IMG/VR virus record: IMGVR_UViG_3300029922_001088
Span: 1-52,726 of that record
Direction: 5' to 3' (one strand)
DNA from: a virus
DNA: 52,726 nt
Shown here: in pieces, positions 8,480 to 17,553 of the stretch
Layout of the letters: the number at the start of each line of letters is the position of its first letter
Numbering within the stretch: the first letter of the stretch is position 1
Program-made: the position numbers and the translations under genes
Notes under the pieces: generated by a model
Databases searched by the model: none
Seen by the model: only the letters and a program-made list of their open reading frames with translations
Told to the model about the DNA's origin: nothing

Positions 8480-8560
8480 ATGGATAAAAATTGTATTACA
8501 TGTGGAGAAGAGGCGAGACTTATACCGACTTTCAAAGAATTACTACTAATCGAAAACTAA
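8480..8560 (+). CDS. 26-residue CxxC micro-protein ending LLLIEN
   Basis: ATG GAT AAA to TAA, one base before the next start. It contains CITCGEE (a single CxxC) and ends in LLLIEN, which recalls the LEN tails of small proteins elsewhere in this genome. Coding is suggested by tight spacing between two structural genes; function unknown. Confidence 0.4.
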   Translation: MDKNCITCGEEARLIPTFKELLLIEN

Positions 8561-8561
8561 A

Positions 8562-9215
8562 TTGGCAATCGCTCTCGACACTAGCGTCAATGGAGGACTA
8601 CATACAGGAACATCCCTGACGTATTCTCATACCTGTACAGGCTCGAATCTGATTCTGTTCGTAGGTATCTTCGGAGATATAGATAATGATTACGTCACAG
8701 GCGTGACCTATAACGGAGTCTCGATGACCGCTGTAGACAAGTCCCAGATACCAGGAGACCGCTGGGTGTATCTCTACTACCTCATTGCGCCTGCCACGGG
8801 TGCTAACAACGTAGTCGTCAGCGCAAGCAACTCTATAGCGATAGATGCTCAGTCAGCTTCCTATACAGGGGCAGCTCAAAGCAGTCAGCCTGACAACAGT
8901 ACAGTATCTTCAGACGGTTCAGATACCCTCACAGGAGCCACTGTCACTTTGACCAGCTCTGCCAATAACTGCTGGACGTTCATGGTCTTAAAGACAGAAG
9001 GTAGCGCACCTACTGCTGGCGCAGGAACGACCCGACGACAAACAGGAAACAACATGTCCATCTTTGATAGCAACGGAGCTATTACCCCTGCTGGCTCTAC
9101 GAGCCTTGTAGCTGCATGGGGGGAGGATGACACCTATGCGGCAGTCATGGCATCATTCTCACCTGTAGGTGGAGCGGCGACAGTAAACTCAGGTTTCTTC
9201 GAGATAATGCAGTAG
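8562..9215 (+). CDS. Beta-sandwich tail/fibre accessory protein, TTG start
   Basis: 217 residues, Ser/Thr/Gly/Ala-rich and beta-stranded. The SYTGAAQSSQPDNS-type turn is common in phage and bacterial concanavalin/jelly-roll surface domains. It begins at TTG directly after the 26-codon gene. No catalytic motif. Probably part of the receptor-binding apparatus. Confidence 0.6.
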   Translation: MAIALDTSVNGGLHTGTSLTYSHTCTGSNLILFVGIFGDIDNDYVTGVTYNGVSMTAVDKSQIPGDRWVYLYYLIAPATGANNVVVSASNSIAIDAQSASYTGAAQSSQPDNSTVSSDGSDTLTGATVTLTSSANNCWTFMVLKTEGSAPTAGAGTTRRQTGNNMSIFDSNGAITPAGSTSLVAAWGEDDTYAAVMASFSPVGGAATVNSGFFEIMQ

Positions 9216-9218
9216 ATG

Positions 9219-9227
9219 TGGTATAAT
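9219..9227 (+). promoter_or_regulatory. Extended -10 promoter (TGGTATAAT)
   Basis: TG-G-TATAATTAT about 23 bases upstream of the collar-fibre gene's apparent ACG start. Confidence 0.65.
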
Positions 9228-9249
9228 TATGTGCAAAGTTATTAACTAA

Positions 9250-11301
9250 ACGGCCACTACCATTCCTCCAAGCCTATACCTCGCCTACTTATCTTCCTCT
9301 CTTGCCCAGAACGGAACCGAATCTGAAGTCTTTGTTTCTTCGATTCAGACGCTCACTGGCGAAACCATAACCACCTCACAGTTCAACATCTTTGGGCGCG
9401 GTATCATTACTGTTGACCCTTTGGTAGCAAGCTCTGTAGAGATGATTTCCTTTACGGCAGTAGATGCTACAGGTCTAGGTTTTACCATTCAAAATCGTGG
9501 CCTATCAGCTCTCAATACCAATTCAGTCGCCGCCAACAAGAAGTACCACGCTGTAGGCGCACAGGTCATCATCTCCTTCGGCAATCAGAACATCGCTGAC
9601 CTCATCACCTATATCCAGAATACGGTCTCAGGTTCTCTAGGAACAGCGTCAGATACCGTTGCAGGGTCTACCAAGATTGATAAAAACCTCGGTGCGCTTC
9701 CACGTGCAAAGGCTGTCCTTGTCAGCCAGCAGGTTACTCCAGGTCTTACCCTTGTAGTAAACCCATTCGCCTTGGCTCAGGACAACTCGAATATAATCTA
9801 CGCAGGTGCTTCGTCAGGAACTTTCACCGCTCCCGTTTCAAATCCTCGCATAGACCTATTGGTATATTCAACGGTCACTTCAGCTCTCGCTATTCGTTCA
9901 GGTACGGAAAGTGCAAGCCCCACAGCCCCAGCTCCCACCGATGGTGACATCGTTCTCTGTTCTGTTCAAAACGTCGTCGGCCAGACAGCTATCTATGAAA
10001 GGAATACGGCAGGACAAGGTTATATCATCCAGTGGTATGAGCCAGCAATCTACGGCACAAATACTCCTTCTGGTCTTATCTCTCCTTATGCGGGCAAGTC
10101 AGTCCCTTCAGGCTGGCTTCTAGCAAACGGTCAGTCTGTCGCTTCGGCTACCTATCCAGCTTTGTTTTCAGTCCTCTACAACCCTGTAACCATTTCGAGC
10201 ATCACTATCGCTACGCCAGGAGTCATTACAACTGGTTCAGCGCATGGCCTTGTCGTAGGAGATGCGGTATCTTTCCAAACCACAGGCGGTCTGCCTACGG
10301 GCATTACCGCAGGCGTTGTCTACTACGTTGTCTCCACAGGCTTTACTTCTACCGCTTTTGAGATTGCCACGTACCAAGGTGGCCCGTCTATCAATACCAC
10401 AGGCTCACAGTCAGGAACTCACACTGTCTATTGGTCAAATTACGGAGCTTACAATGGCACGAACTTCTATGTTCCTGACCTTCGTTCTAAATTCGTCATG
10501 GGCAACAGCCAGGGTTCAAATGTCTGGACTTTCGACTCAACACAGATTTCTTATAACCAAGTAGCTACATTCACCAACTCAAGCGCAAACATCACGACTC
10601 CTCTTGCCAACTTCCTTCAGGTGGGAAGCCGTGTTGAATTTACAAACTCAGGAGGTGGGTTGCCGACGAACTTTTCAGCAACTTCTACCTACTTTGTAGT
10701 CACAGTAAACTCCACCACCTCTTTCCAAGTATCAGCAACCCCAGGAGGTTCAGCAATCACAGCAGGTTCATCTGGTACAGGTACGCAGACTCTTGTCGCA
10801 GGTTCTATCTATACAGGCTCTACGGACGGCCCTTACCTTGCTCAACCTGTCCTTTATAGCAAGAATGGAGGAACTGCAATCACTGGCCTCACTGATGCGA
10901 CGACCTACTACGCCATCCCAGGCCAAGCCCCAGGAGAGTTCTTGCTTGCCACTACAGCTGCCAATGCAGCTCTCGCGGTAAACGTCACAGGAGGAAACCA
11001 GATATATCAGCAAGGCAAGTTCATTCCTCTCACCGCTCTTGGCGTCGGCATCCAAACCTTGACCTTCACTTTCGCTTTGCGAAACACGGGCCAGTTCGGA
11101 GGCGAAGCCACCCATCAGCTCAATACGCAGGAACTCGCAACCCACGTTCATGGAATGTCTCAGGCTGTAGCTTCCACGACTAGCTCGACAGACTACTCGA
11201 CTGGAGGAGGCACGAGCCTACAGACCAACCCATCTGGTAGCAACACACCGCATAACAATTTACCCCCGTTCGCCGTTATGGTATACATCCTGAAGATATA
11301 A
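9250..11301 (+). CDS. Tail-collar-domain fibre, apparent ACG start
   Basis: The first usual start codon is a TTG at 9421, but 57 open codons upstream read as convincing protein (LYLAYLSSSLAQNG then beta strands). They end at ACG-GCC-ACT-ACC directly after an in-frame TAA, so ACG at 9250 is the best start (about 683 residues). The C-terminal half carries a phage tail collar domain: SPYAGKSVPSGWLLANGQSV, then VPDLRSKFVMG and a terminal NNLPPFAVMVYILK block. Two repeats related to GSxxTGT-beta modules precede it. Probably a short tail fibre. Confidence 0.75.
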   Translation, partial: TATTIPPSLYLAYLSSSLAQNGTESEVFVSSIQTLTGETITTSQFNIFGRGIITVDPLVASSVEMISFTAVDATGLGFTIQNRGLSALNTNSVAANKKYHAVGAQVIISFGNQNIADLITYIQNTVSGSLGTASDTVAGSTKIDKNLGALPRAKAVLVSQQVTPGLTLVVNPFALAQDNSNIIYAGASSGTFTAPVSNPRIDLLVYSTVTSALAIRSGTESASPTAPAPTDGDIVLCSVQNVVGQTAIYERNTAGQGYIIQWYEPAIYGTNTPSGLISPYAGKSVPSGWLLANGQSVASATYPALFSVLYNPVTISSITIATPGVITTGSAHGLVVGDAVSFQTTGGLPTGITAGVVYYVVSTGFTSTAFEIATYQGGPSINTTGSQSGTHTVYWSNYGAYNGTNFYVPDLRSKFVMGNSQGSNVWTFDSTQISYNQVATFTNSSANITTPLANFLQVGSRVEFTNSGGGLPTNFSATSTYFVVTVNSTTSFQVSATPGGSAITAGSSGTGTQTLVAGSIYTGSTDGPYLAQPVLYSKNGGTAITGLTDATTYYAIPGQAPGEFLLATTAANAALAVNVTGGNQIYQQGKFIPLTALGVGIQTLTFTFALRNTGQFGGEATHQLNTQELATHVHGMSQAVASTTSSTDYSTGGGTSLQTNPSGSNTPHNNLPPFAVMVYILKI
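11070..11084. repeat. Dispersed palindrome TTTCGC-TTT-GCGAAA
   Basis: One of at least ten copies of TTTCGC-(2-3)-GCGAAA. It lies inside the collar-fibre gene. Confidence 0.8.
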
Positions 11302-11305
11302 ATTT

Positions 11306-13462
11306 ATGGCTCCTATTACTTTTACAGTAGGCAACGGTAATGCTTCAGCATCTTCTGCAACAAATGATTCTACGGTTGCAACTCAGAATACTGCCCCTCT
11401 TATTACAGGCATAAACCCTTATGCGGCCACTCCTCAAAGTCCGAATGCTCTCCCTTTACCTGGAGGCACGGCGACTGCTGCCGCTCCTGCTACTACAACA
11501 ACTGCTCCTGCATCAAGCACAACAACCTCTCCAGTTGCCTCTACAACGGCTCCAGCTGTCTCTACAGGAAGTGCTGCACCTGTAGCAAACACAGGTGCAA
11601 GTGCTACTAATACTTCTGTCACGGCTGCGAATGCCAATGTATCGCAAGGAGCAAATGTCCCCTGGTCTTCAAATTTCAATGCGGCTCAGTACCTTACTCA
11701 ATACGGGCCTGACTCTTTAAGCACCAACGATGAAGCACCTTCCAGTTCTGCTTCGGCTGTCACAAGTCATAATGCAAATGTAGCTTCTACGTCTGCTTCA
11801 AATCCTTCTACTACCTCTGCCGATGCGAACTGGGCTAATGCAGCCTCACAATCTTTGAATGCTTCCCAGGGTCTAACTGGGGCAGCGGCTATAAGCGCGT
11901 CCACTTTACAAGGTCTTCTCACTGCCACAAATGGGGATTATAGTGCCGCTATGTCACTTGCCCTTCAGGGTTCCCAGAGCGTTCAGGCTCAGCAGGCAAC
12001 TGACCAACAGGATTCAGAACAAGCATCTCAGTACGCAGCAGCTAATGCTTCCCAGAGTCAGCAGTTCCAGATTGCCTCACAGCAACTTGAGACCGACAGG
12101 GCTAAATCTATATCTACGGCAACGGCACAACTCGGTGCTGTGTCAGGCGGTACTTTGAACTCCGACCAGAATGCCTTTATGGCTGGGATAAACTCTCAGT
12201 ATGATACCGCACAGAATACTTTGATGTCTCAGGACGCAGCAGCTACGGATGCTCTATCGCAAGGAAATGCTCAGGCATATCAAGCTATCCAGGCTCAGAT
12301 GGAACAGACTAAACAGACACTTGCTACGAATGTGGCAAACATTCTAAACTCATCTGCTGCTAACCAACAGCAGGCTTCAGAGTTCGCTACACAGCAGGCT
12401 GATACAGTTGCGAACCAGCAGGCTACTCAGCAGGCAAATCAGATGAAGATTGCAGATACGGAACTTTCTTCTATCCCAGCCGCAACAGGTCAAGCTCTAT
12501 CAGCACTTCCTACGACAGACCCATCAACACCAGCGGGCACAGCGGGGGCATGGACGGCTGCTCAGCTCGCTACTCTTCAAGGTGCTCCTGGCTATCAGAG
12601 TCTTATTAAAGGTGGTCTTAATCCTCAACAGGCTCTCGGCTATATCCAAAGTGCAGCTAATGGGAATGCTGAAACTGCAAAACAGCAGACCATCGCAAAC
12701 CAGGCCGTCACCGCACAGGCTGCCGCTGAGAATGCTCAGGCTAACTATTACTCCAAACTTGGTACTGAAGCCGACAATTCAACATGGCAGTCTCTACCTA
12801 TGGGTGGTGACTTCCAAGCAGCTATAAATACGGTAGCCACAACAAATTCACAAAAGGCGACTCTTAGCTCAAGTATCAGTAGTCTTCTTGCCGCAGGTAA
12901 TACCGATGCAGCTAAAATAGCATTGAGCAATGCGGCTCTAAATCCAAAGGGAGTAACTACTGGTTTCAATTCTGCATTGCAGAACGTAGCTGTCATGGCG
13001 ATGGCAGCCGCTCCTTTGATTGCGGATATAAATGCTCTGCCTGCATCACAGAAGTCTGGCCTATTGAATGGAAGCATCCAGTCTCTTGCATCTAGTCTTG
13101 GTCAGAACCCAGACCCAGCGTTGCAGAAGATTGGTATGGAACTTGCCCACTTTGCTCCTATCTACGCAGCTTCAGTCGTGGGTGTTCGTGGAGCCTCACA
13201 AACGGCACAGGGTAAGGGAACATTCGCAGACCTTATTCCTAACATGAAGGACGGGGCATCTTTATCTATCACCGACCTCCAAGCCCTTGTTAGTACAGCA
13301 ACAGACCTTACGAACTCTGCCCTTCAGGCAAAACTCGACCCAGCTACCTATCAGGCTATTTACGGTAACGGTCTAGGTAATGGTCTTGGCTCTTCAAGTA
13401 GTTCATCATTCATCTCTCCTTCCACAAGTTCACTAGCACAAAGCCTTGGTATTACACTCTAA
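11306..13462 (+). CDS. Large Ala/Gln/Ser-rich virion protein (internal/ejection-like)
   Basis: 718 residues. The first 170 are a low-complexity Ala/Thr/Ser/Pro region. Long Gln/Ala-rich coiled-coil helices follow (about 180-460), then helical domains with one hydrophobic stretch (about 560-580). The composition and the place before another giant protein resemble podoviral internal virion (ejection) proteins, but a tape-measure-like role cannot be excluded. Its stop overlaps the next ATG by one base. Assignment from composition and context. Confidence 0.55.
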   Translation: MAPITFTVGNGNASASSATNDSTVATQNTAPLITGINPYAATPQSPNALPLPGGTATAAAPATTTTAPASSTTTSPVASTTAPAVSTGSAAPVANTGASATNTSVTAANANVSQGANVPWSSNFNAAQYLTQYGPDSLSTNDEAPSSSASAVTSHNANVASTSASNPSTTSADANWANAASQSLNASQGLTGAAAISASTLQGLLTATNGDYSAAMSLALQGSQSVQAQQATDQQDSEQASQYAAANASQSQQFQIASQQLETDRAKSISTATAQLGAVSGGTLNSDQNAFMAGINSQYDTAQNTLMSQDAAATDALSQGNAQAYQAIQAQMEQTKQTLATNVANILNSSAANQQQASEFATQQADTVANQQATQQANQMKIADTELSSIPAATGQALSALPTTDPSTPAGTAGAWTAAQLATLQGAPGYQSLIKGGLNPQQALGYIQSAANGNAETAKQQTIANQAVTAQAAAENAQANYYSKLGTEADNSTWQSLPMGGDFQAAINTVATTNSQKATLSSSISSLLAAGNTDAAKIALSNAALNPKGVTTGFNSALQNVAVMAMAAAPLIADINALPASQKSGLLNGSIQSLASSLGQNPDPALQKIGMELAHFAPIYAASVVGVRGASQTAQGKGTFADLIPNMKDGASLSITDLQALVSTATDLTNSALQAKLDPATYQAIYGNGLGNGLGSSSSSSFISPSTSSLAQSLGITL

Positions 13463-16083
13463 TGAATCAAGACCAATTTAATACACAACTACAGAATGTG
13501 ATGACCCAGGCGCAATCCAAGGGTCTATCTGGTGCTCAAATCCAACCACTTGTGAACTCGATGATGTCTGACTATCAGAGTCAGCAAACTGTAAATAATA
13601 ACTACCAACAGGTTCAAGGCACTGGAGGATTCGCCTCTCAGACGGTTGCGAATGCTCAAAACTATTCAAGTGATACCAATGACGACATACAGCAAGGACT
13701 GATGCAGGGAGCACTCTCCCCTGTAAGCACTACGGGAGACAATAACAACCCGATTGGTGAGCTAGCTTCAGCTGGTGCGAACACCCTCTCAGATGCCTGG
13801 ACGGCTGCTAAGGGCCTTGTGACCCTCCCGTGGCACGCAAGCGATGTCATTGACCAAATAACTCAAGACCCTACTCTTTTACTTGGCCCTGCTGCACAAC
13901 AGTTTGCAGACGGCGTTGAATCTACATTCCAGACTGGAGACCTAAGTCAACTTTGGAAGGGACTCAAAAATGCAGGCGATGCAGCCATAAATCACCCGCT
14001 ACTTTCGATTCTCCCCTTTCTTGGTATAGGTGCAGCAGGAGATGCTGGAGCCGCTGGAGATGCCGCTTCAGCTGGCAGTAAAGGTGGAATCATGGGTACT
14101 CTTAAAGAGCTTGGCACGAATCCTATAGGTAGCACAGGGAAGGCTGTTTATAACGCCGCTCAGAGTGTTGCGAAAGGCGTGACTGCTCCTATAGACCTTC
14201 TACGAAGTTTTGCCAACCCAGCTTCTAATCCTCTATCAGATAGAATAGGAAGTGTAATGACTCCTGGACAACAGATGGGTGTCTTGCAGGAGCAGATGGG
14301 CAAATACAGTGATGTAGGAAGTCAGACAGAGAGTGCCCTTGGTCAAGCTAAGTCAGTCAATGACGCTTTTGAAAATCTATCCGATGCTCCAAAAGAAGCG
14401 ATAGCCTCAAACCAAGCAAACATAGATGGTCTACAAACCCAGTTGGATAACCTATCCAAGTTCAGTGACGCAACTTTGAAAGCTCACCTAGGTTCTTTAG
14501 ACATGCAGACACAAGGAGGACTCTCAGGGGCAACAGCTGACACCGCAGGTTCAGGGATTGCTTCAGGTCTGGATGCCGCTTCTGAGGCTGTAAAGGACGG
14601 CTATAACACGATGTTGCCTAAAACGGGAGCTGCATCATTCCCATCACTTGACCCTGTTGTAGAGGCAATTAAGGACTTCAGAGACCAACTCAAGGGAACA
14701 TTCGCTTCCGACCCACAACTTTTAGATAATATAAACCGAGCTTTGAAAACATACGGAGCACAGGAAGCTGTGCGACCTTTGTACACCGATGGGGCAGATG
14801 CACCTAAACTTCAAGAGCTTTATCGCGCCCTCACAAGCGATGCTAATAGGACGAAGTATGGCAATGACATTTCTGAAGCTGACCCAGCAACGCTTCATCC
14901 TGCGAGTGTGAATGACCTCAAGACAACAATAAAAGGAAACCTAGACCAGCAACTCACAGGAGGAAATACCAAATACGGTACAGTCTTTGCTCGAACTGTA
15001 GGGCCAGCCATAGAAGATGTCATCAAGGGAACTTTGAAAGATAAGGCTTCTGTGAGCCAGTACAGCAGTCTTGATGATAAGTATGCAGCCCTAAACAAAG
15101 GAGCATTGGCTAATAAGTTCCTTGCGGCAAGCCCAACTAAGCTCGCTAACCTTCTTCGTAACCCAGAGATAACGGATGCACTTGATACTGTTCATCCAGG
15201 CTTTAAGAACATCGCACAGAATGCGATTCTGAAAGACCTACTCGATAGCTCAAAAAACAAAGCAGGTGAACTAGACCCACAAAAATTCATAACAAAACTA
15301 GATGATAATAAGGATGTACTCGACCCAGCACAGTACCAGTCTGCACGAGCCATAGGCCAAGAAATGAGGGTGTCTGAGTTGGCTAAAGAGGCAGCACAGC
15401 AGAAGATAGATACTATGGGCGACAGCGCGGAAAATGTCTTTAAGAACATATCTAGTATCAAATCTCTCGACCAGCTAAAAGAGTTTACAAAAGCTACTGG
15501 CCTGAAGTCTTCTGATGTAGGTAAACTTTATATGCGTGCTGTCTTTGAAATACTAGACCCTGCTCTTACGCAAGGTAAGCAGTTCATGGGGACAAAGGAT
15601 TTCGAGAACATTATTGCAGCAAACAAAGAGATTCAGAGTTTCGGTAAAGGGTTCCAGCAGCAAGACCTCCCTGGAGCTGATGGTAAGCCTGTGGCTGGTC
15701 TCCGAACTACGATGTTTGGAAAGAAAGGAGAGAACTTGGCTGACCAACTGAATACAACTGCCACTGTCATACAGAAAGCTCTCGATGCCAAGATTACGAA
15801 TGGAGGTCTCATATCATCTGCAAAGATAGCCGCAGGTGCGCTTCTTGGCGCATTCCATATCTATTGGACGGGTGTGAAACTTGCCCGTGAAGGTATCAAT
15901 GAGCTTCGAGGAGGCCCAGAAGCTCCTGACCTTAATGTCCCAGCCGAAGGTTCTGTAGCTACAGGAAAGACTCAGGGCGCGTTTTCTAAAGGTGTAGGTA
16001 ATATGGCAAAGAAGGTAGCCCCTACAACAAAGAAGGTACAAGTAGGGGTGGCAGCTGCCAATGCTGAAAATCAGGAACAGTAG
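13462..16083 (+). CDS. Giant internal virion/ejection-like protein
   Basis: 873 residues, mostly helical. An apolar Gly/Ala-rich segment (about 170-205) and another near residues 785-805 could enter membranes. The centre is coiled-coil and the C-terminus is basic, Ala/Lys-rich. The pairing with the preceding 718-residue protein parallels the paired ejection proteins of podoviruses. I see no peptidoglycan hydrolase motif. Function inferred. Confidence 0.55.
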   Translation: MNQDQFNTQLQNVMTQAQSKGLSGAQIQPLVNSMMSDYQSQQTVNNNYQQVQGTGGFASQTVANAQNYSSDTNDDIQQGLMQGALSPVSTTGDNNNPIGELASAGANTLSDAWTAAKGLVTLPWHASDVIDQITQDPTLLLGPAAQQFADGVESTFQTGDLSQLWKGLKNAGDAAINHPLLSILPFLGIGAAGDAGAAGDAASAGSKGGIMGTLKELGTNPIGSTGKAVYNAAQSVAKGVTAPIDLLRSFANPASNPLSDRIGSVMTPGQQMGVLQEQMGKYSDVGSQTESALGQAKSVNDAFENLSDAPKEAIASNQANIDGLQTQLDNLSKFSDATLKAHLGSLDMQTQGGLSGATADTAGSGIASGLDAASEAVKDGYNTMLPKTGAASFPSLDPVVEAIKDFRDQLKGTFASDPQLLDNINRALKTYGAQEAVRPLYTDGADAPKLQELYRALTSDANRTKYGNDISEADPATLHPASVNDLKTTIKGNLDQQLTGGNTKYGTVFARTVGPAIEDVIKGTLKDKASVSQYSSLDDKYAALNKGALANKFLAASPTKLANLLRNPEITDALDTVHPGFKNIAQNAILKDLLDSSKNKAGELDPQKFITKLDDNKDVLDPAQYQSARAIGQEMRVSELAKEAAQQKIDTMGDSAENVFKNISSIKSLDQLKEFTKATGLKSSDVGKLYMRAVFEILDPALTQGKQFMGTKDFENIIAANKEIQSFGKGFQQQDLPGADGKPVAGLRTTMFGKKGENLADQLNTTATVIQKALDAKITNGGLISSAKIAAGALLGAFHIYWTGVKLAREGINELRGGPEAPDLNVPAEGSVATGKTQGAFSKGVGNMAKKVAPTTKKVQVGVAAANAENQEQ

Positions 16084-16133
16084 GTGTGGGTAACTCTATT
16101 GCAAAATGAGCGTATCTATGCTACACTCTTGGT

Positions 16134-16277
16134 ATGGAAAACATGAACACACCAGTAGGTTTTATATTACTAATATGGTTTATAGGGGCTGTACTCGGCT
16201 TCGTAGTCGCTGGGCCACTCGGGGCTATACTAGGATTATTTGTGGCCTTCGTAGCATTAAAAGGGTTGGGTAAATAA
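16134..16277 (+). CDS. Small two-TM membrane protein
   Basis: 47 residues, almost wholly hydrophobic with two segments (about 8-25 and 27-43) split by a Gly/Pro turn. A promoter-like TGCTACACT lies just upstream (16119-16127). It could be an additional holin-like or superinfection-exclusion protein; nothing specific identifies it. Confidence 0.5.
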   Translation: MENMNTPVGFILLIWFIGAVLGFVVAGPLGAILGLFVAFVALKGLGK

Positions 16278-16285
16278 TTTAACAA

Positions 16286-16462
16286 ATGAAAATCACAGAA
16301 CCAATTATAGGAAATGAAACGGTAGCTTCATATTTGGATAGGCTAAAGATGATTGTGGAAATTTCTCCTACCTATGAGGGGGCAATGTATCTCATACGTG
16401 CAGAATTTGATAAGAAGGATAAAGAGATTAAAAAGAAGGCTAACACTAAAAAAACCAAATGA
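16286..16462 (+). CDS. Small charged helical protein before groES
   Basis: 58 residues, Lys-rich C-terminus (about 40-58). It overlaps groES by 4 bp (ATGA) and so is probably coupled to it. Its first residues (MKIT) repeat those of GroES, with matching DNA (ATGAAAATCACAG). Not recognised. Confidence 0.55.
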   Translation: MKITEPIIGNETVASYLDRLKMIVEISPTYEGAMYLIRAEFDKKDKEIKKKANTKKTK

Positions 16463-16770
16463 AAATCACAGGAGTTACACCAATAGGGGCGCGATGTGTT
16501 GTGGAGCCTCACAAGGCGGCCACGGAGTCAGCATCAGGGCTTGTCCTTGAGCATAACTCAAACGCCTCAGGGGCGAAGTCGCTAGGGAAGATTATAAAGA
16601 TAGGTACAGACAGCAAGTTCCAGGGCATGGAGGGTAAGAACATCCTCTTCAGGCGGTACGCCCTAGACGAGCAGACATATATAGATAGCACAGGCCGCAA
16701 GGAAGTATATATAATTGACGATTCCGAAGTTCTTGCTTTCTTAGAAGTAGAAACCGATGATAAATCATAA
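16459..16770 (+). CDS. groES: GroES-like co-chaperonin
   Basis: 103 residues, close to the usual 95-100. The order of the Cpn10 fold is clear. The N-terminal strand has PIGARCVVEP (compare PLHDRVIV in E. coli). A mobile loop at about 20-33 ends in SGLVLEHN, corresponding to the GGIVL hydrophobic tripeptide that docks on GroEL. GKIIKIG follows (about 44-50), and a C-terminal strand reads IIDDSEVLAFLEV (compare IMSESDILAIVEA). It would cap the phage GroEL-like chaperonin encoded 24 kb away, or host GroEL. The last 20 or so codons appear again, recoded, at the end of the following HNH gene. This copy has an extra TDDKS tail. Confidence 0.85.
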   Translation: MKITGVTPIGARCVVEPHKAATESASGLVLEHNSNASGAKSLGKIIKIGTDSKFQGMEGKNILFRRYALDEQTYIDSTGRKEVYIIDDSEVLAFLEVETDDKS

Positions 16771-17392
16771 ATGTAGAGATTGTCCGACTATTATTCACGA
16801 AACCAACCCTAACGGCTCATGGTTATGTAAACCATGCTCAAAAGTAGACAAAGCTCGATACAGGGCTAGGTATGTTGAAAAAGCAAAGGCACAAAAGATT
16901 GCATGGCTTAAGGCTCACCCAAATTGGGAAAAGGAATACGCTCCCAGAAGGAGATTACTACAACTTCAAAGGGATATAAACAACCCAGAAATGGTCGCCG
17001 CTAGGCAAAAGAGATATGTTGAATCCCATAAAGACAAAACCAGAGAAGATATAAGGCGACATCAGAAACAGTATAGAATTGCAGGGACTCTCTCAGATGA
17101 TAAAAAGAAAGAGATAATCGCTAGATATGATGGATGTGCTATTTGTGGTCTGAAGGTAAAGTTAGGAGTAGACCATATTACCCCTGTTTCAAAAGGTGGC
17201 AAGAGCACAGACGATAATCTTCAGGCTTTATGCCCCTCATGTAACTCTAGCAAGGGTGACAGGATATTAGATGAAGTATCGAAGGCGGCAATTAAAAAGC
17301 TGAGCCTTCTTAGACATCAGGTAAAAACTGGCAAGAAGGAAGTCTACATCATAGATGACTCAGAGGTACTCGCTTTCCTAGATGTTGAGTAA
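16757..17392 (+). CDS. HNH homing-type endonuclease carrying a recoded groES 3' end
   Basis: 211 residues, overlapping the groES end by 14 bp. Residues 1-30 hold two CxxC pairs (zinc ribbon). A basic linker follows, then an HNH/McrA domain (CAICG, VDHITPVSKGG, DDNLQALCPSCNSSKGD; about 131-172) with all metal-binding positions. The final residues (TGKKEVYIIDDSEVLAFLDVE) copy the GroES C-terminus (TGRKEVYIIDDSEVLAFLEVE), while most codons differ synonymously. The simplest reading is an insertion into groES by an element that brought its own recoded 3' end, leaving the old 3' end fused behind the nuclease. Whether the tail affects the nuclease is unknown. Confidence 0.85.
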   Translation: MINHKCRDCPTIIHETNPNGSWLCKPCSKVDKARYRARYVEKAKAQKIAWLKAHPNWEKEYAPRRRLLQLQRDINNPEMVAARQKRYVESHKDKTREDIRRHQKQYRIAGTLSDDKKKEIIARYDGCAICGLKVKLGVDHITPVSKGGKSTDDNLQALCPSCNSSKGDRILDEVSKAAIKKLSLLRHQVKTGKKEVYIIDDSEVLAFLDVE

Positions 17393-17394
17393 TG

Positions 17395-17403
17395 TGTTAT
17401 AAT
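17395..17403 (+). promoter_or_regulatory. Extended -10 promoter (TGTTATAAT)
   Basis: TG-T-TATAATTAT just after the HNH stop, upstream of the 29-residue basic peptide. Confidence 0.6.
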
Positions 17404-17447
17404 TATACCCACTGGGAAGCGACACTTTATATTTTAACTCACACAAT

Positions 17448-17537
17448 ATGTCACCGATGAAAAAGCAAAGGGTAGCAGGGAAGTCCACTTCTACCCCAGT
17501 AAAGCCACCAAAGAAGGGTGGTAAGAAAATATACTAA
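17448..17537 (+). CDS. 29-residue Lys-rich peptide
   Basis: A very basic peptide (about ten Lys/Arg; Pro and Gly in the rest) with its own promoter and a leader of about 38 bases. It could bind DNA or RNA as a packaging or condensation peptide. Too short to assign; supported by promoter and position. Confidence 0.45.
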   Translation: MSPMKKQRVAGKSTSTPVKPPKKGGKKIY

Positions 17538-17538
17538 G

Positions 17539-17547
17539 TGGTATAAT
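17539..17547 (+). promoter_or_regulatory. Extended -10 promoter (TGGTATAAT)
   Basis: It starts a transcript that would be ended within about 90 bases by hairpin 17601-17641, without a gene in between. Confidence 0.55.
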
Positions 17548-17553
17548 AGAGTG

